DNA from: an uncultured Lachnospiraceae bacterium | GTDB taxonomy: Bacteria > Bacillota > Clostridia > Lachnospirales > Lachnospiraceae | Direction: 5' to 3' | DNA: 64,000 nt | Assembly (NCBI GenBank): GCA_902789175.1 | Contig: CADANF010000013.1 | Location: 1-64,000 of the forward strand | In this document: positions 27,318 through 36,477 of the stretch, piece by piece | Layout: every line of letters starts with the position of its first letter | Numbering within the stretch: the stretch's first letter is position 1 | Translations under genes and position numbers: made by a program | The notes under the pieces: generated by a model | The model's input: the letters and a program-made list of their open reading frames with translations, nothing else | What the model was told of the DNA's origin: nothing | The model's database searches: none

Positions 27318-27962
27318 GTGAAGTTCAAAAATTTTAAGAATGTTGAAATCATGGAACATCCTCTTATCAAGCATAAGATCACAATGCTCCGTGACGAAAA
27401 AACTGGTACTACAGAATTCAGAAATCTCGTTGAAGAGATTGCTATGCTCGAAGGATATGAAGCTTTAAAGGATCTTCCACTCAAGGATATCGAAGTAAAA
27501 ACTCCTATCGAGACATGCATGACTCCTGTTATCGACGGAAAGAAACTCGCTATTGTACCGATCCTCCGTGCAGGGCTTGGAATGGTAAATGGTGTTCACG
27601 CTCTTGTACCTTCAGCTAAAGTCGGTCACATCGGTCTTTACCGTGACCCTGAAACACATGAGCCTCATGAGTATTATTGCAAGCTTCCTGACCCTATCGA
27701 TCAGAGACTTATTGTTGTTCTCGATCCTATGCTTGCAACTGGCGGTTCAGCTATCGAAGCTGTAAACTTCATCAAGCAGCATGGCGGTAAGCACATTAAA
27801 TTCATGTGCATAATCGCAGCTCCAGAAGGTCTTGAAAAGTTAGCTACTGCTCATCCTGACATTGAGATCTATGTTGGTAACCTTGACAGATGCCTTAATG
27901 AAAATGCATATATCTGTCCTGGTCTTGGAGATGCTGGAGACAGAATCTTCGGAACAAAATAA
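27318..27962 (+). CDS. upp: uracil phosphoribosyltransferase
   Basis: Upp makes UMP from uracil and PRPP. The 214-residue protein carries the PRPP-binding loop [11 protein letters not shown], the RAGLGM segment, and the C-terminal [12 protein letters not shown] typical of the family. The open frame runs 52 codons further upstream, but AGAAGGA lies eight bases before the GTG at 27318, and homologous sequence ([14 protein letters not shown]) begins there, so this GTG is the start. A TATAAT is present near 27289-27294, about 25 bases upstream. Transcription is divergent from uraA and convergent with the sirtuin gene. Confidence 0.95.
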   Translation: MKFKNFKNVEIMEHPLIKHKITMLRDEKTGTTEFRNLVEEIAMLEGYEALKDLPLKDIEVKTPIETCMTPVIDGKKLAIVPILRAGLGMVNGVHALVPSAKVGHIGLYRDPETHEPHEYYCKLPDPIDQRLIVVLDPMLATGGSAIEAVNFIKQHGGKHIKFMCIIAAPEGLEKLATAHPDIEIYVGNLDRCLNENAYICPGLGDAGDRIFGTK

Positions 27963-28003
27963 TTAAAGCTTATTTTTTCAAATCATATAAAACAAGCTGA
28001 AAA

Positions 28004-28031
28004 ATCCCGTGTTACATAAATAACACGGGAT
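28004..28031. terminator. bidirectional terminator between upp and the sirtuin gene
   Basis: An eleven-pair hairpin, ATCCCGTGTTA with TAACACGGGAT, is followed by seven T on the plus strand and by TTTTTCA on the minus strand. It closes both convergent units. Confidence 0.9.
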
Positions 28032-28042
28032 TTTTTTATGAC

Positions 28043-28783
28043 TTATACTATCTGTGAGAGTACCTCACCTATCTTTTTTCTTATTATGATATCTGCCATA
28101 CCATCTCTTGATGTGGAGGACATATTGATAAGAGCCAGATGTTTTCCCCTGAAATAATCGATAAAGCCCGCTGCAGGATATACCACCAGCGAAGTTCCAC
28201 CAATGATAAGAAGATCAGCTCTTCTGATATGATCCACAGCTCTTCTTATCTTATAGTCATCCAATCCTTCTTCATAAAGGACAACATCAGGTCTTATTAT
28301 ACCGCCGCATTCCTTACACCTTGGAATTCCCGGCTCATATTTTATCCTCTTTATATATTGAATACCGTCATCCTCAGGTTTCTTATGACATGACATACAG
28401 TAATTTCTAAGAACACTTCCATGAATATCAATAACCTCTTTACTTCCTGCCGCTTCGTGAAGTCCATCGATATTCTGTGTGATTATCGCCTTAAGTTTTC
28501 CTTTTTTCTCAAGCTCAGCCAAAGCTTTATGAGCTGCATTAGGAAGCGCCTTTGGCATAAGCATCTTATCTTTATAGAATTCATAAAAATCCTCAGCCTT
28601 ATGCATAAGAAAACTATGACTTACAATTGTCTCCGGTGGATACTTATATTTCTGATTATATAGACCATCCTGAGATCTAAAATCCGGTATACCACTTTCT
28701 GTTGATACGCCTGCTCCACCAAAAAACACAATGTATTCTGACTCATTTATAGCATCCTGAAGTTTCTTAATATCTTCATCCAT
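28043..28783 (-). CDS. cobB: NAD-dependent protein deacylase (sirtuin)
   Basis: This 246-residue Sir2-family enzyme removes acyl groups from lysines, consuming NAD. The motifs are complete: GGAGVSTESGIPDFRS at about 22-37, TQNIDGLHEAAGS, the catalytic histidine in DIHGS, and a four-cysteine zinc knot (CMSC and CKEC). GAGGAG precedes the ATG, lying inside the last codons of cdaR three bases upstream, so it is the last gene of the c-di-AMP operon. That linkage is unusual enough to note; a functional link is not established. Confidence 0.93.
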   Translation of the reverse strand: MDEDIKKLQDAINESEYIVFFGGAGVSTESGIPDFRSQDGLYNQKYKYPPETIVSHSFLMHKAEDFYEFYKDKMLMPKALPNAAHKALAELEKKGKLKAIITQNIDGLHEAAGSKEVIDIHGSVLRNYCMSCHKKPEDDGIQYIKRIKYEPGIPRCKECGGIIRPDVVLYEEGLDDYKIRRAVDHIRRADLLIIGGTSLVVYPAAGFIDYFRGKHLALINMSSTSRDGMADIIIRKKIGEVLSQIV

Positions 28784-28786
28784 ACT

Positions 28787-30070
28787 TTACTCCTCAGTAC
28801 TACTCTCTGTTTCACTTTCCTCAGTGGTCTTTTTCTTGATCACCATAGTAACTTTTGTATCATTTTTGATTGAATAATCATCTGATGTCTTATATGTTAC
28901 GCTTAATTGATATTCTCCTTCTCCAAGATCTTTAACTGATAATTCAGGTGAAAGAAGAGATACGTTTACATCCTTGATATACTTATTCAACCCAGATACT
29001 GTTACTGAATAGTTTTGAGGAAGTTTAAGCTCATACTCATATATACTTTCATCTTTATCATTTATCTTTATAGCATTGGAGTTTACTACCAGCTTCTTAT
29101 CTATTAGCTTTTCTATTGAAATACTAACAGCAATCTCGTTATTATCACCCACCAGATATATTCCTTCCGGAAGATAATTACTGATATCGATATTTACTTC
29201 TTTATCACCATTAAGGTCCGACAGATCTATATCGGAAATGTAGATTGCCGCAGTCCTCTTTAAGATCTCATCCTCGCCACAGATAGTAACTGATGTAGGA
29301 TTATAATTTATTCCTGTACACAAGTAACCGTCAGCCGGATCTCCGGTAGTATTTATCTTAACCGGGACTTCCTTTGTGGCATAAATCTTGGTTTTTACAG
29401 TCACAGTCTTGGTATCAAATGTAATATTCTTATCTGAAAGATCTGTTCCATAAGCATCAAAACACTTGATATCAGCTAATTCATCAAATGATCCTGTCTT
29501 TCCTTCAATATTTACTACCGCTCTTACTTCATTGATACTTCCAAGAACTGATTCCGGCCCTTCAATAGTTATAAGATTTGGTGTAGTTGTCGCTTTACCC
29601 AGTGAATACCCTTGTGCCACATCACCGGTATATACGACCTTTATCGGAAACTGCTGTGATTTCTTATCTTCAATGGAAAGCTTAAGAATATCATCAACGA
29701 TATTAATATCCACACGGGACTCTACACTTTCAGATTTAGCCTCCACAGTAACAGTAACAGTATTAGTTATGGAAAGTTTTGACAGATCTGCTCTTGCAAC
29801 AAAATCCTCTTTTGAAAGGCCGTCTACAACAGATCTTGGTCCCTTAACTATGATATCAACAGTTTTTCCATTACTTACATCATAAACTTTACCCAAGCTT
29901 TCAATGGCATTTCCATTTTCTGTTACTACAGTAATTCCAGTAATGGTCTTTGTTACTGTATAATCTGAAATATTCATTACCACCAGCCATGTGATTATAG
30001 CAATCAGTACAGCCAGAAGTTTCAAACCTAAATTATTAAAGATGTTGGATTTAGTTAACCTTTGCTTCAT
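28787..30070 (-). CDS. cdaR: CdaA regulatory protein (YbbR-domain protein)
   Basis: This 427-residue protein has one N-terminal membrane helix (about 14-32). After it come four tandem YbbR repeats outside the membrane, each a small beta domain, and a serine/glutamate-rich tail. In Firmicutes CdaR binds and modulates the diadenylate cyclase CdaA. The start codon lies 20 bases inside the end of cdaA, so the two are translationally coupled, which fits a complex. The gene is followed after three bases by the sirtuin gene. Confidence 0.92.
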   Translation of the reverse strand: MKQRLTKSNIFNNLGLKLLAVLIAIITWLVVMNISDYTVTKTITGITVVTENGNAIESLGKVYDVSNGKTVDIIVKGPRSVVDGLSKEDFVARADLSKLSITNTVTVTVEAKSESVESRVDINIVDDILKLSIEDKKSQQFPIKVVYTGDVAQGYSLGKATTTPNLITIEGPESVLGSINEVRAVVNIEGKTGSFDELADIKCFDAYGTDLSDKNITFDTKTVTVKTKIYATKEVPVKINTTGDPADGYLCTGINYNPTSVTICGEDEILKRTAAIYISDIDLSDLNGDKEVNIDISNYLPEGIYLVGDNNEIAVSISIEKLIDKKLVVNSNAIKINDKDESIYEYELKLPQNYSVTVSGLNKYIKDVNVSLLSPELSVKDLGEGEYQLSVTYKTSDDYSIKNDTKVTMVIKKKTTEESETESSTEE

Positions 30071-30932
30071 GCTTCTTTCCTCCCATCTTTAATTTTTTAT
30101 GCTTTGTAGAATAATGTTTATCCTGTAGTTTTACCAATTGCCTCCTAAGAGAATCTTCATCCAGATTCTGATAGAGAACACCTTTATGAGCAATAGAGAT
30201 TCCGCCTGTTTCCTCTGAAACTATAAGAGTCATGGAATCTGTAACTTCACTGATTCCGAGACCAGCTCTATGTCTTGTGCCCAGATCTTTATTAAGATCA
30301 AATCTTTCAGTAAGCGGAAGATAGCATGTAGCAGCCACAACTCTGTTATTTTTTATTATTACAGCGCCATCATGAAGTGGTGTATTTTTCTCAAAAATAT
30401 TTATAAGCAGCTGCTCTGTCACTATAGCATCTATCTTTATTCCTGTATTTTCATACTCTCCAAGAGGAGTGTCATGTTCTACAACTACCAAAGCACCTGT
30501 ACGAGCCTTTGATAATTCAGTTGCTGTCTTCACAAGTTCATATATAGTCTTATCACTAAGTTTTCTATCAGTACTTTCTCTCTTTATATCTAGCGAGAAC
30601 AGTTTTGATATAAACTGCTTTCTTCCTAATTCGTCCAGTGCTCTTCTTAATTCCGGCTGGAAAAGTATTATAAATGCGATAACGAGAACATTTACAATAT
30701 TTTTTGCTATCCATAATACAGTATTAAGTTTAAATACAGCCGCTACAACAATAAACAACACAAGAAGCATGATACCCTTAAAAAGAGTCCATGCTCTGCT
30801 GGTTTTAAACCATACTATGATATGGTATACAAAATATGCAATTACTAACACATCAAGCACATCTGACACGGTTACATGTGGAATGTAGAACCAGTCAAAA
30901 TACTGCTTTAAAAGTGTAATCAGATGTTGCAA
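30051..30932 (-). CDS. cdaA: diadenylate cyclase CdaA
   Basis: CdaA makes cyclic di-AMP from two ATP at the membrane. The 293-residue protein has three N-terminal membrane segments and a DAC domain with both active-site motifs, LHDGA and TRHRAGLG, so it should be active. No in-frame ATG fits. The TTG at 30932 follows AGGGG by eight bases and is chosen. Another TTG at 30965 has only a weak ribosome binding site and would add 11 residues. It is followed by cdaR with a 20-base overlap and preceded by two genes for uncharacterised membrane proteins. Confidence 0.93.
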   Translation of the reverse strand: MQHLITLLKQYFDWFYIPHVTVSDVLDVLVIAYFVYHIIVWFKTSRAWTLFKGIMLLVLFIVVAAVFKLNTVLWIAKNIVNVLVIAFIILFQPELRRALDELGRKQFISKLFSLDIKRESTDRKLSDKTIYELVKTATELSKARTGALVVVEHDTPLGEYENTGIKIDAIVTEQLLINIFEKNTPLHDGAVIIKNNRVVAATCYLPLTERFDLNKDLGTRHRAGLGISEVTDSMTLIVSEETGGISIAHKGVLYQNLDEDSLRRQLVKLQDKHYSTKHKKLKMGGKKHEAKVN

Positions 30933-30971
30933 ACAACCACCCCTAAACTTAATTTTACAATGCAAAAGATC

Positions 30972-31922
30972 TTATTCTTCTGCGTCCTCTTGTTCTTTTC
31001 TCTTGATCTCTAATTTTTCTGACTTTAAAGCTTCTCTGGTTTTTACCTTTGGAACAGCCTTTACATAGTAATAATAATCATCATCTTCATACTGAACATG
31101 CTCTGTTCTTGAATAATCAATGATATCCTTACAGAACTGTATTAAAAGAGCGATCAAAGCTCCAAGTATACTTCCAATAAGAACCTTAACTACAGGAGCA
31201 TCAACCTTTATCACAAGGCCTCCAAATAAAGCAGTTATGATACTAAGGACAACTCCGGCACCAATAGCCACATACCAGCTATAATTAAATGAAAGCTTAT
31301 AGATAAGTCCTGCTGCAAGAATTACAACTACAAATATTACAATGCCAAGGAGCATTTCCTTATTCTTAAGGAAATCACTTACAAAGCCCGAAAGTACGTC
31401 TACCTTTTCTCCTGTAGTATTATGTGCGATAAGATCATTCATCTTAGCAACATAAAGTGAAAAATAATATGTGATCATACCGAAAGCACCTGGGATAGCT
31501 CCAGCCATACCAGCTGTTACGATAAGCACAATAGGTGCTATATAAGGCATATGGATCACGCAGCAAAAAATAGTAAGAAACATTGCATAGCTATATTCAG
31601 GGAAAAATCTGATATAAACACAATACATTACTACAAATAACACGAGATACGCTGCTCCAAGTTCCATAGAACACGCAACACAGCTCATAGCTATTACAAG
31701 CCCTGACACGAACACTAAGAATCCGTCTGGAAGAAGTGCTGATATTACTGCTAAAAGAAATACAACACTGAACTTGCTTACAAGATCTGAATATCCGAAT
31801 AAGGAATTGATGCATAAAAAGATGATAAGGCAACATACAAACCTTATGATTGGATTTACTATTTCATCATATTTGCGAAGAAATTCTCTGATCGTATTTT
31901 TTACTTCTATTACCGTATCCAT
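30972..31922 (-). CDS. multi-pass membrane protein of unknown function, upstream of cdaA
   Basis: The product has 316 residues. About eight hydrophobic helices fill residues 20-275 (for example LVLFVVMYCVYIRFF and IVIFVVVILAAGLIYKL). A highly charged cytoplasmic C-terminal tail of about 50 residues follows, with a DDDYYYY stretch. I recognise no family. It starts two bases after the preceding gene and ends 40 bases before cdaA, so it is very likely co-transcribed with the cyclase. A role in osmotic or envelope homeostasis would fit c-di-AMP biology but is inference. Confidence 0.7.
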   Translation of the reverse strand: MDTVIEVKNTIREFLRKYDEIVNPIIRFVCCLIIFLCINSLFGYSDLVSKFSVVFLLAVISALLPDGFLVFVSGLVIAMSCVACSMELGAAYLVLFVVMYCVYIRFFPEYSYAMFLTIFCCVIHMPYIAPIVLIVTAGMAGAIPGAFGMITYYFSLYVAKMNDLIAHNTTGEKVDVLSGFVSDFLKNKEMLLGIVIFVVVILAAGLIYKLSFNYSWYVAIGAGVVLSIITALFGGLVIKVDAPVVKVLIGSILGALIALLIQFCKDIIDYSRTEHVQYEDDDYYYYVKAVPKVKTREALKSEKLEIKRKEQEDAEE

Positions 31923-31924
31923 AA

Positions 31925-32410
31925 TTATTTGTCGTCCCTTCCTGTCTCACTAAATGCTGAATCAAGTCCTTCAATATCTCCACCAATTGCACTTGACTTT
32001 ACCACATTTGGTTTTTTCTTTTTTTTCTTTGCTCCAAGCTTTATTAATGCTTTTAAATTTCTATTATAGATTATAAGGCCTCTTCTTGCTTTCTGATATC
32101 TTGCCAGATAAACAAAGAATCCCATAACATATAGTACCAGAGCACTCATAAGGTACCCTGCCATAAGTTTTGCTATTACCTTAAAATAATCCATATCATT
32201 AATAGATGATAATATTTCCTGCATATTGAAATAGCAATAAAGCGCAACAATAAGCCAATAGCATACTGTTGCAGCTATTATGGTACGAAGACCTCCATAT
32301 CTGATATAGTCTTCTTTGTAATATTTACTTATCCTTAAACCTCTGGATTCCTCATGCTTTTCAAATATCGCGATTCTCGTCATGAGTTTTATTTTTTCTT
32401 CATTAAGCAT
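31925..32410 (-). CDS. small two-helix membrane protein of unknown function
   Basis: The 161-residue protein has a charged N-terminal region and two membrane segments at about 43-63 and 82-105. A lysine-rich stretch (KLGAKKKKKKP) comes next, then an acidic tail. The first helix is preceded by basic residues, suggesting both termini face the cytoplasm. It is the first gene of the c-di-AMP operon, two bases ahead of the 316-residue membrane protein. GGGGA precedes the ATG. No family was recognised. Confidence 0.65.
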   Translation of the reverse strand: MLNEEKIKLMTRIAIFEKHEESRGLRISKYYKEDYIRYGGLRTIIAATVCYWLIVALYCYFNMQEILSSINDMDYFKVIAKLMAGYLMSALVLYVMGFFVYLARYQKARRGLIIYNRNLKALIKLGAKKKKKKPNVVKSSAIGGDIEGLDSAFSETGRDDK

Positions 32411-32509
32411 ACACTATCCCCATTTAAGATAAACTTAGTCCCTTATATCTTATGTTATCTTACCCTAAAAATCAAGTTTTTGATTATTCCCAGCATCTGT
32501 TAAAGGTCG

Positions 32510-32550
32510 ATAAAACAAAGAAGATACCACAGTTTTACTATGGTATCTTC
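32510..32550 (-). terminator. intrinsic terminator after thrS
   Basis: GAAGATACCA and TGGTATCTTC arms (32541-32550 and 32520-32529) are followed on the minus strand by TTTGTTTTAT. It lies 20 bases past the thrS stop. Confidence 0.7.
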
Positions 32551-32568
32551 CAGTTTCTTAAAGTTTTA

Positions 32569-34383
32569 TTAAAATTCAAGTGAATCGATAAGCTCAAGTC
32601 TATGATCTTCGTTCATTGTCCTGCACATCTCAACGAATGTTTCAAGCTTAACACCATTAAGCTGCTTATTTCCTCTGATATTGATAGATACAGTTTCTTC
32701 TTCAGCTTCCTTATCACCAAGAACAAGGATATATGGCTCCTTAAACTGCTTGAAGCCTTTGATCTTTGTCTTCATGTTCTCATCTGAGTAGTCAGCCTCA
32801 ACACGAACTCCTGCTTTTCTAAGCATCTTTTCAACTTTCTTAGCATACTCATTATGTTCTTCTCTGATAGGAACGATACCTACCTGATATGGTGAAAGCC
32901 AGAATGGGAATGAACCCTTGAAGTTCTCGATAAGGATACCGATGAATCTTTCAAATGAACCAAAGATTGCTCTGTGGATCATAACAGGTCTCTTCTGTGT
33001 TCCATCAGCAGCCACATACTTAAGATCAAAATTAAGTGGAAGCTGGAAATCAAGCTGGATAGTACCCATCTGCCACTCACGACCGATGCAGTCTCTCATC
33101 TTAAGGTCGATCTTAGGACCATAGAATGCTCCATCGCCTTCATTTAATTCATAGTTACCTTCGCCATACTTCTTATCAAGGATTCTCTTAAGAGAAGCTT
33201 CAGCCTGATCCCAAAGAGATTTTTCACCCATGTAGTCATCAGGTCTTGTTGAAAGTTCAGCTGTATATTCAAGGCCAAATGTTCCATATATTTTCTTTGC
33301 GATATCCATGATATCACTGATCTCGTCCTCGATCTGATCTTCTGTAAGAAGAGTATGGTCATCATCCTGATGGAACATCTGAACTCTGAAAAGTCCATTA
33401 AGTTCCCCTGACTTCTCTTTTCTGTGGATAACCTGAGTCTCTGAGAAACGAAGTGGAAGTTCCTTATAGCTGTGAAGAGCGTTCTTATAAACTGTGATCG
33501 CATTAGGGCAGTTCATAGGCTTTACAGCATATTCAATATCTGTATTGATATTTTCTTCATCTGTCTCTTCATTTACTTCCGCATTTGTGATAAGGAACAT
33601 GTTCTGCTTATAGTGTCCCCAGTGACCTGATGTCTCCCAAAGTTTCTTAGAATTAATAACAGGTGAAAGGATTTCCTGATATCCATATTCCTCATGGATT
33701 TCTCTCCAGAAGTTCTGAAGTGCATTGTAAAGCTTGAAACCGCGTGGAAGCCAGTAAGGCATACCTGGAGCTGACTCATCGAACATGAAGAGTTCCTGTT
33801 CCTTACCGATCTTCTTATGATCTCTTTCCATAGCTTCCTTAACTAAAGCAAGATGCTGCTTTAATTCATCCTTGCTTGGGAAGATGTACATATAAATTCT
33901 CTGAAGCTGGTCGTTCTTCTCATTTCCTCTCCAGTATGAACCAGAAACAGACTTGATCTTATAAGCTGCATTCATAAGTTCCTGAGAATTTGCAACGTGA
34001 GGTCCACGGCAAAGATCAACATAGTCATCACCTGTATAGTAGATTGAGATTGTCTCTCCATCCTCTAAATCATTGATAAGTTCAACCTTATACTTCTGAT
34101 CCTTGAATATTTCAAGTGCTTCTTCCTTAGAAACTTCTTTTCTTGTCCAGTCTTCTCTTCTCTTAAGGATTTCTCTCATCTTATCTTCGATAGTCTTGAA
34201 ATCATCACTTGTAAGAGTTCTTGGAAGCATAAAATCATAATATGCCCCATCATCGATCTGTGGTCCGATTGCTATCTGAACGTTCTCTTTTCCAAAAATC
34301 TCCATTACAGCCTTAGCCATAACATGAGCCATTGAATGACGATAAACGCTAAGATAAAATTCCTTTTCTTCTTCTTTAGCCAT
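32569..34383 (-). CDS. thrS: threonyl-tRNA synthetase lacking the TGS domain
   Basis: ThrS charges tRNA-Thr. The 604-residue protein starts almost directly with the editing domain (YRHSMAH with His16 and His20, later CRGPHV). It then has the class II core with MNCPN (zinc cysteine), FRVQMFHQDD and GDGAFYGPKID, and ends with the anticodon-binding domain. The N-terminal TGS domain of about 60 residues found in E. coli ThrRS is missing. No alternative start or extra frame upstream encodes it. GGAGG precedes the ATG. Expression is controlled by a T-box leader with a threonine specifier. Confidence 0.95.
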   Translation of the reverse strand: MAKEEEKEFYLSVYRHSMAHVMAKAVMEIFGKENVQIAIGPQIDDGAYYDFMLPRTLTSDDFKTIEDKMREILKRREDWTRKEVSKEEALEIFKDQKYKVELINDLEDGETISIYYTGDDYVDLCRGPHVANSQELMNAAYKIKSVSGSYWRGNEKNDQLQRIYMYIFPSKDELKQHLALVKEAMERDHKKIGKEQELFMFDESAPGMPYWLPRGFKLYNALQNFWREIHEEYGYQEILSPVINSKKLWETSGHWGHYKQNMFLITNAEVNEETDEENINTDIEYAVKPMNCPNAITVYKNALHSYKELPLRFSETQVIHRKEKSGELNGLFRVQMFHQDDDHTLLTEDQIEDEISDIMDIAKKIYGTFGLEYTAELSTRPDDYMGEKSLWDQAEASLKRILDKKYGEGNYELNEGDGAFYGPKIDLKMRDCIGREWQMGTIQLDFQLPLNFDLKYVAADGTQKRPVMIHRAIFGSFERFIGILIENFKGSFPFWLSPYQVGIVPIREEHNEYAKKVEKMLRKAGVRVEADYSDENMKTKIKGFKQFKEPYILVLGDKEAEEETVSINIRGNKQLNGVKLETFVEMCRTMNEDHRLELIDSLEF

Positions 34384-34461
34384 TTATTTGCTCCTCCTAT
34401 ATATTAATTACATCTTTGTCTCGAGACTTATCAGGTATCCTCCCACATATATGCTAAAAAA

Positions 34462-34712
34462 GAAAATCCCTGGTGTCTCTTCAGACACCAGGGACGTTAT
34501 ATACGCGGTTCCACCCTGATTGATACATAAAAACGTATCCTCTCATTTTGATCGTAACGTGATCTTAAACGTACCTGTTTTTGGCAGGTCTCTCCGAGGT
34601 AGTTTTCGTGAAAGGTTATCATGAAGTGCTCTCAGCCCAGTGACACTTCTTCTCTTTAATGAATCGCCCAACCTACTCTTCTCATCAACGATTTAGAATT
34701 TAAAATTGTAAG
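34462..34712 (-). promoter_or_regulatory. T-box riboswitch, threonine (specifier ACU)
   Basis: On the minus strand the leader has stem I opening with GATGAGAAGAGTA. The specifier loop is CGAAA-ACT-A, giving the threonine codon ACU at 34601-34603. The T-box bulge AGGGTGGAACCGCG lies at 34504-34517, and a 12-pair terminator (34466-34478 with 34483-34494) is followed by TTTTCTTTTTT. Uncharged tRNA-Thr should stabilise the antiterminator and allow thrS transcription. The specifier was placed by analogy with the E-loop of the B. subtilis glyQS leader. Confidence 0.92.
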
Positions 34713-34716
34713 AACA

Positions 34717-34745
34717 AGTATAAGCTTTGTCTTTAAAAAAGTAAA
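34717..34745 (-). promoter_or_regulatory. sigma-A promoter of thrS
   Basis: TTTACT, a 17-base spacer and TATACT lie on the minus strand, directly ahead of stem I of the T-box leader. Confidence 0.65.
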
Positions 34746-34774
34746 TAGCAAATATAGATAATTTACGCCATACA

Positions 34775-36418
34775 TTATTTTGCTTCTTCTACTGTCTCTT
34801 TTACCATCACCTTTTCCAAAACAAAAAGTGTCGCTATCATAAGAGCTATCGCTATCGGAAGGCAGATAAAAGCATTTCTTACAAATCCTGTTATAATATA
34901 AGCTACAAATGATACCCCTGCAACAGTAAGAGCATATGGCAGCTGAGTTGTAACATGATTTATATGATTACACTCTCCACCGGCTGAAGCCATTATTGTT
35001 GTATCTGAAATTGGTGAACAATGATCGCCACATACAGCTCCTGCAAGGCAGGCAGAAATTGATACTATCATCATTGTTCCTGTTGGGAAAACTCCTAAAA
35101 CGATCGGGATAAGTATTCCAAATGTTCCCCAGGATGTTCCAGTTGAAAATGAAAGCCCCACCGCCACAATAAAGATTATAGCAGGAAGAAGTGACTGCAT
35201 TCCGGCTGCTGATCCTGATACAAGATCTGCAACAAAGACCTTTGCTCCAAGAAGATTTGTCATTCCTGAAAGAGTCCATGCAAATGTAAGGATAAGGATT
35301 GGAGAAACCATAGCCTTAAATCCATCTACAAGACAGGCCATAAAATCTCCAAAGCTGATTATATCTCTATACATATAGTAAAAGAATGCAAATATAACAG
35401 CAATAAATCCACCCATGGCAAGACCGATAGATGCATCTGCATCTGCAAAAGCTGTTATAAAGTCAACTCCATCAAAGAAACCGCCTGTATAGACCATCGA
35501 AAAGATACAAACTACGATAAGCACTAAAACAGGAAGAAGAAGGTCTATAACCTTACCATTAGGATTAATAAATTCTTCTTCACTCTTTTTGGCCTTTTCT
35601 CCTGTTGTGAAAAGATCACCATTTATGGCATTTAATTCATGAAGTCTCATCTTTCCATAATCAAATTCTCTTACGATCACATAAACCATCATTACAAGTG
35701 TAAGAAGTGCATAATAGTTATAAGGTATTGTCTCAATAAACGCTTTAAATCCATTTATTCCTGCTTCTTTGGGAACAGAAGAAGTTACTGCCGCAGCCCA
35801 TGAAGAAATAGGCGCTACTATACAAATAGGTGCTGCTGTAGCATCAATGATATATGCCAGTTTTGCTCTTGATACCTTATGAGTATCCGTTACCGGTCTC
35901 ATAACCGAACCAACTGTAAGACAGTTAAAATAATCATCAACAAAAATGATAATTCCAAGAAGCATTGTAGCAAGCTGAGCACCAGTTCTTGTCTTAATAT
36001 GCTTCACTGCCCATCTTCCAAATGCTGCTGACCCTCCGGTCCTATTCATAAGTGCAACTAATATTCCAAGAAGAACAAGGAACACAAGGATCCCAACATT
36101 TCCTGCAATCTTTGTAAGCATTCCGCCGCCATTTTCACTATCATTAAAAAGAACAGTATTAAGGGCAAGCTCCATATTTCCGTTAGAATAAAGGATTGCA
36201 CCTGCTGCAATACCTACAAAAAGAGAAGAATAAACTTCTTTTGTAATAAGGGCTAAAGCTATTGCCACAACAGGTGGTATAAGAGATATAAATGTAGCAT
36301 AGAATCTACTCTGATAAGTCTCTGGCAGATTAACCACATCTATCGGATTTTTTAGCGTATAAATGATCAGTGCTATAAGTATTAAAAGCACTGTGCTTAT
36401 AACGATCTTTTTATTCAT
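34775..36418 (-). CDS. NhaC-family Na+/H+ antiporter or related solute transporter
   Basis: This 547-residue membrane protein has about 12 hydrophobic segments and the typical NhaC-superfamily stretches. Examples are IIFVDDYFNCLTVGSVMRPV in the middle and STGTSWGTFGILIP plus GAVCGDHCSPISDTTIMAS in the C-terminal half. Family members exchange sodium and protons, though some move amino acids or carboxylates. The GTG at 36430 overlaps the GGAGG site, so the ATG at 36418 is used. It follows the SDR gene by 59 bases. The substrate is not certain. Confidence 0.85.
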   Translation of the reverse strand: MNKKIVISTVLLILIALIIYTLKNPIDVVNLPETYQSRFYATFISLIPPVVAIALALITKEVYSSLFVGIAAGAILYSNGNMELALNTVLFNDSENGGGMLTKIAGNVGILVFLVLLGILVALMNRTGGSAAFGRWAVKHIKTRTGAQLATMLLGIIIFVDDYFNCLTVGSVMRPVTDTHKVSRAKLAYIIDATAAPICIVAPISSWAAAVTSSVPKEAGINGFKAFIETIPYNYYALLTLVMMVYVIVREFDYGKMRLHELNAINGDLFTTGEKAKKSEEEFINPNGKVIDLLLPVLVLIVVCIFSMVYTGGFFDGVDFITAFADADASIGLAMGGFIAVIFAFFYYMYRDIISFGDFMACLVDGFKAMVSPILILTFAWTLSGMTNLLGAKVFVADLVSGSAAGMQSLLPAIIFIVAVGLSFSTGTSWGTFGILIPIVLGVFPTGTMMIVSISACLAGAVCGDHCSPISDTTIMASAGGECNHINHVTTQLPYALTVAGVSFVAYIITGFVRNAFICLPIAIALMIATLFVLEKVMVKETVEEAK

Positions 36419-36477
36419 TTTTTCCTCCACATTTTTTCATACAATATTTTTAACTTTTAAAACCTATAACTCTGTAA

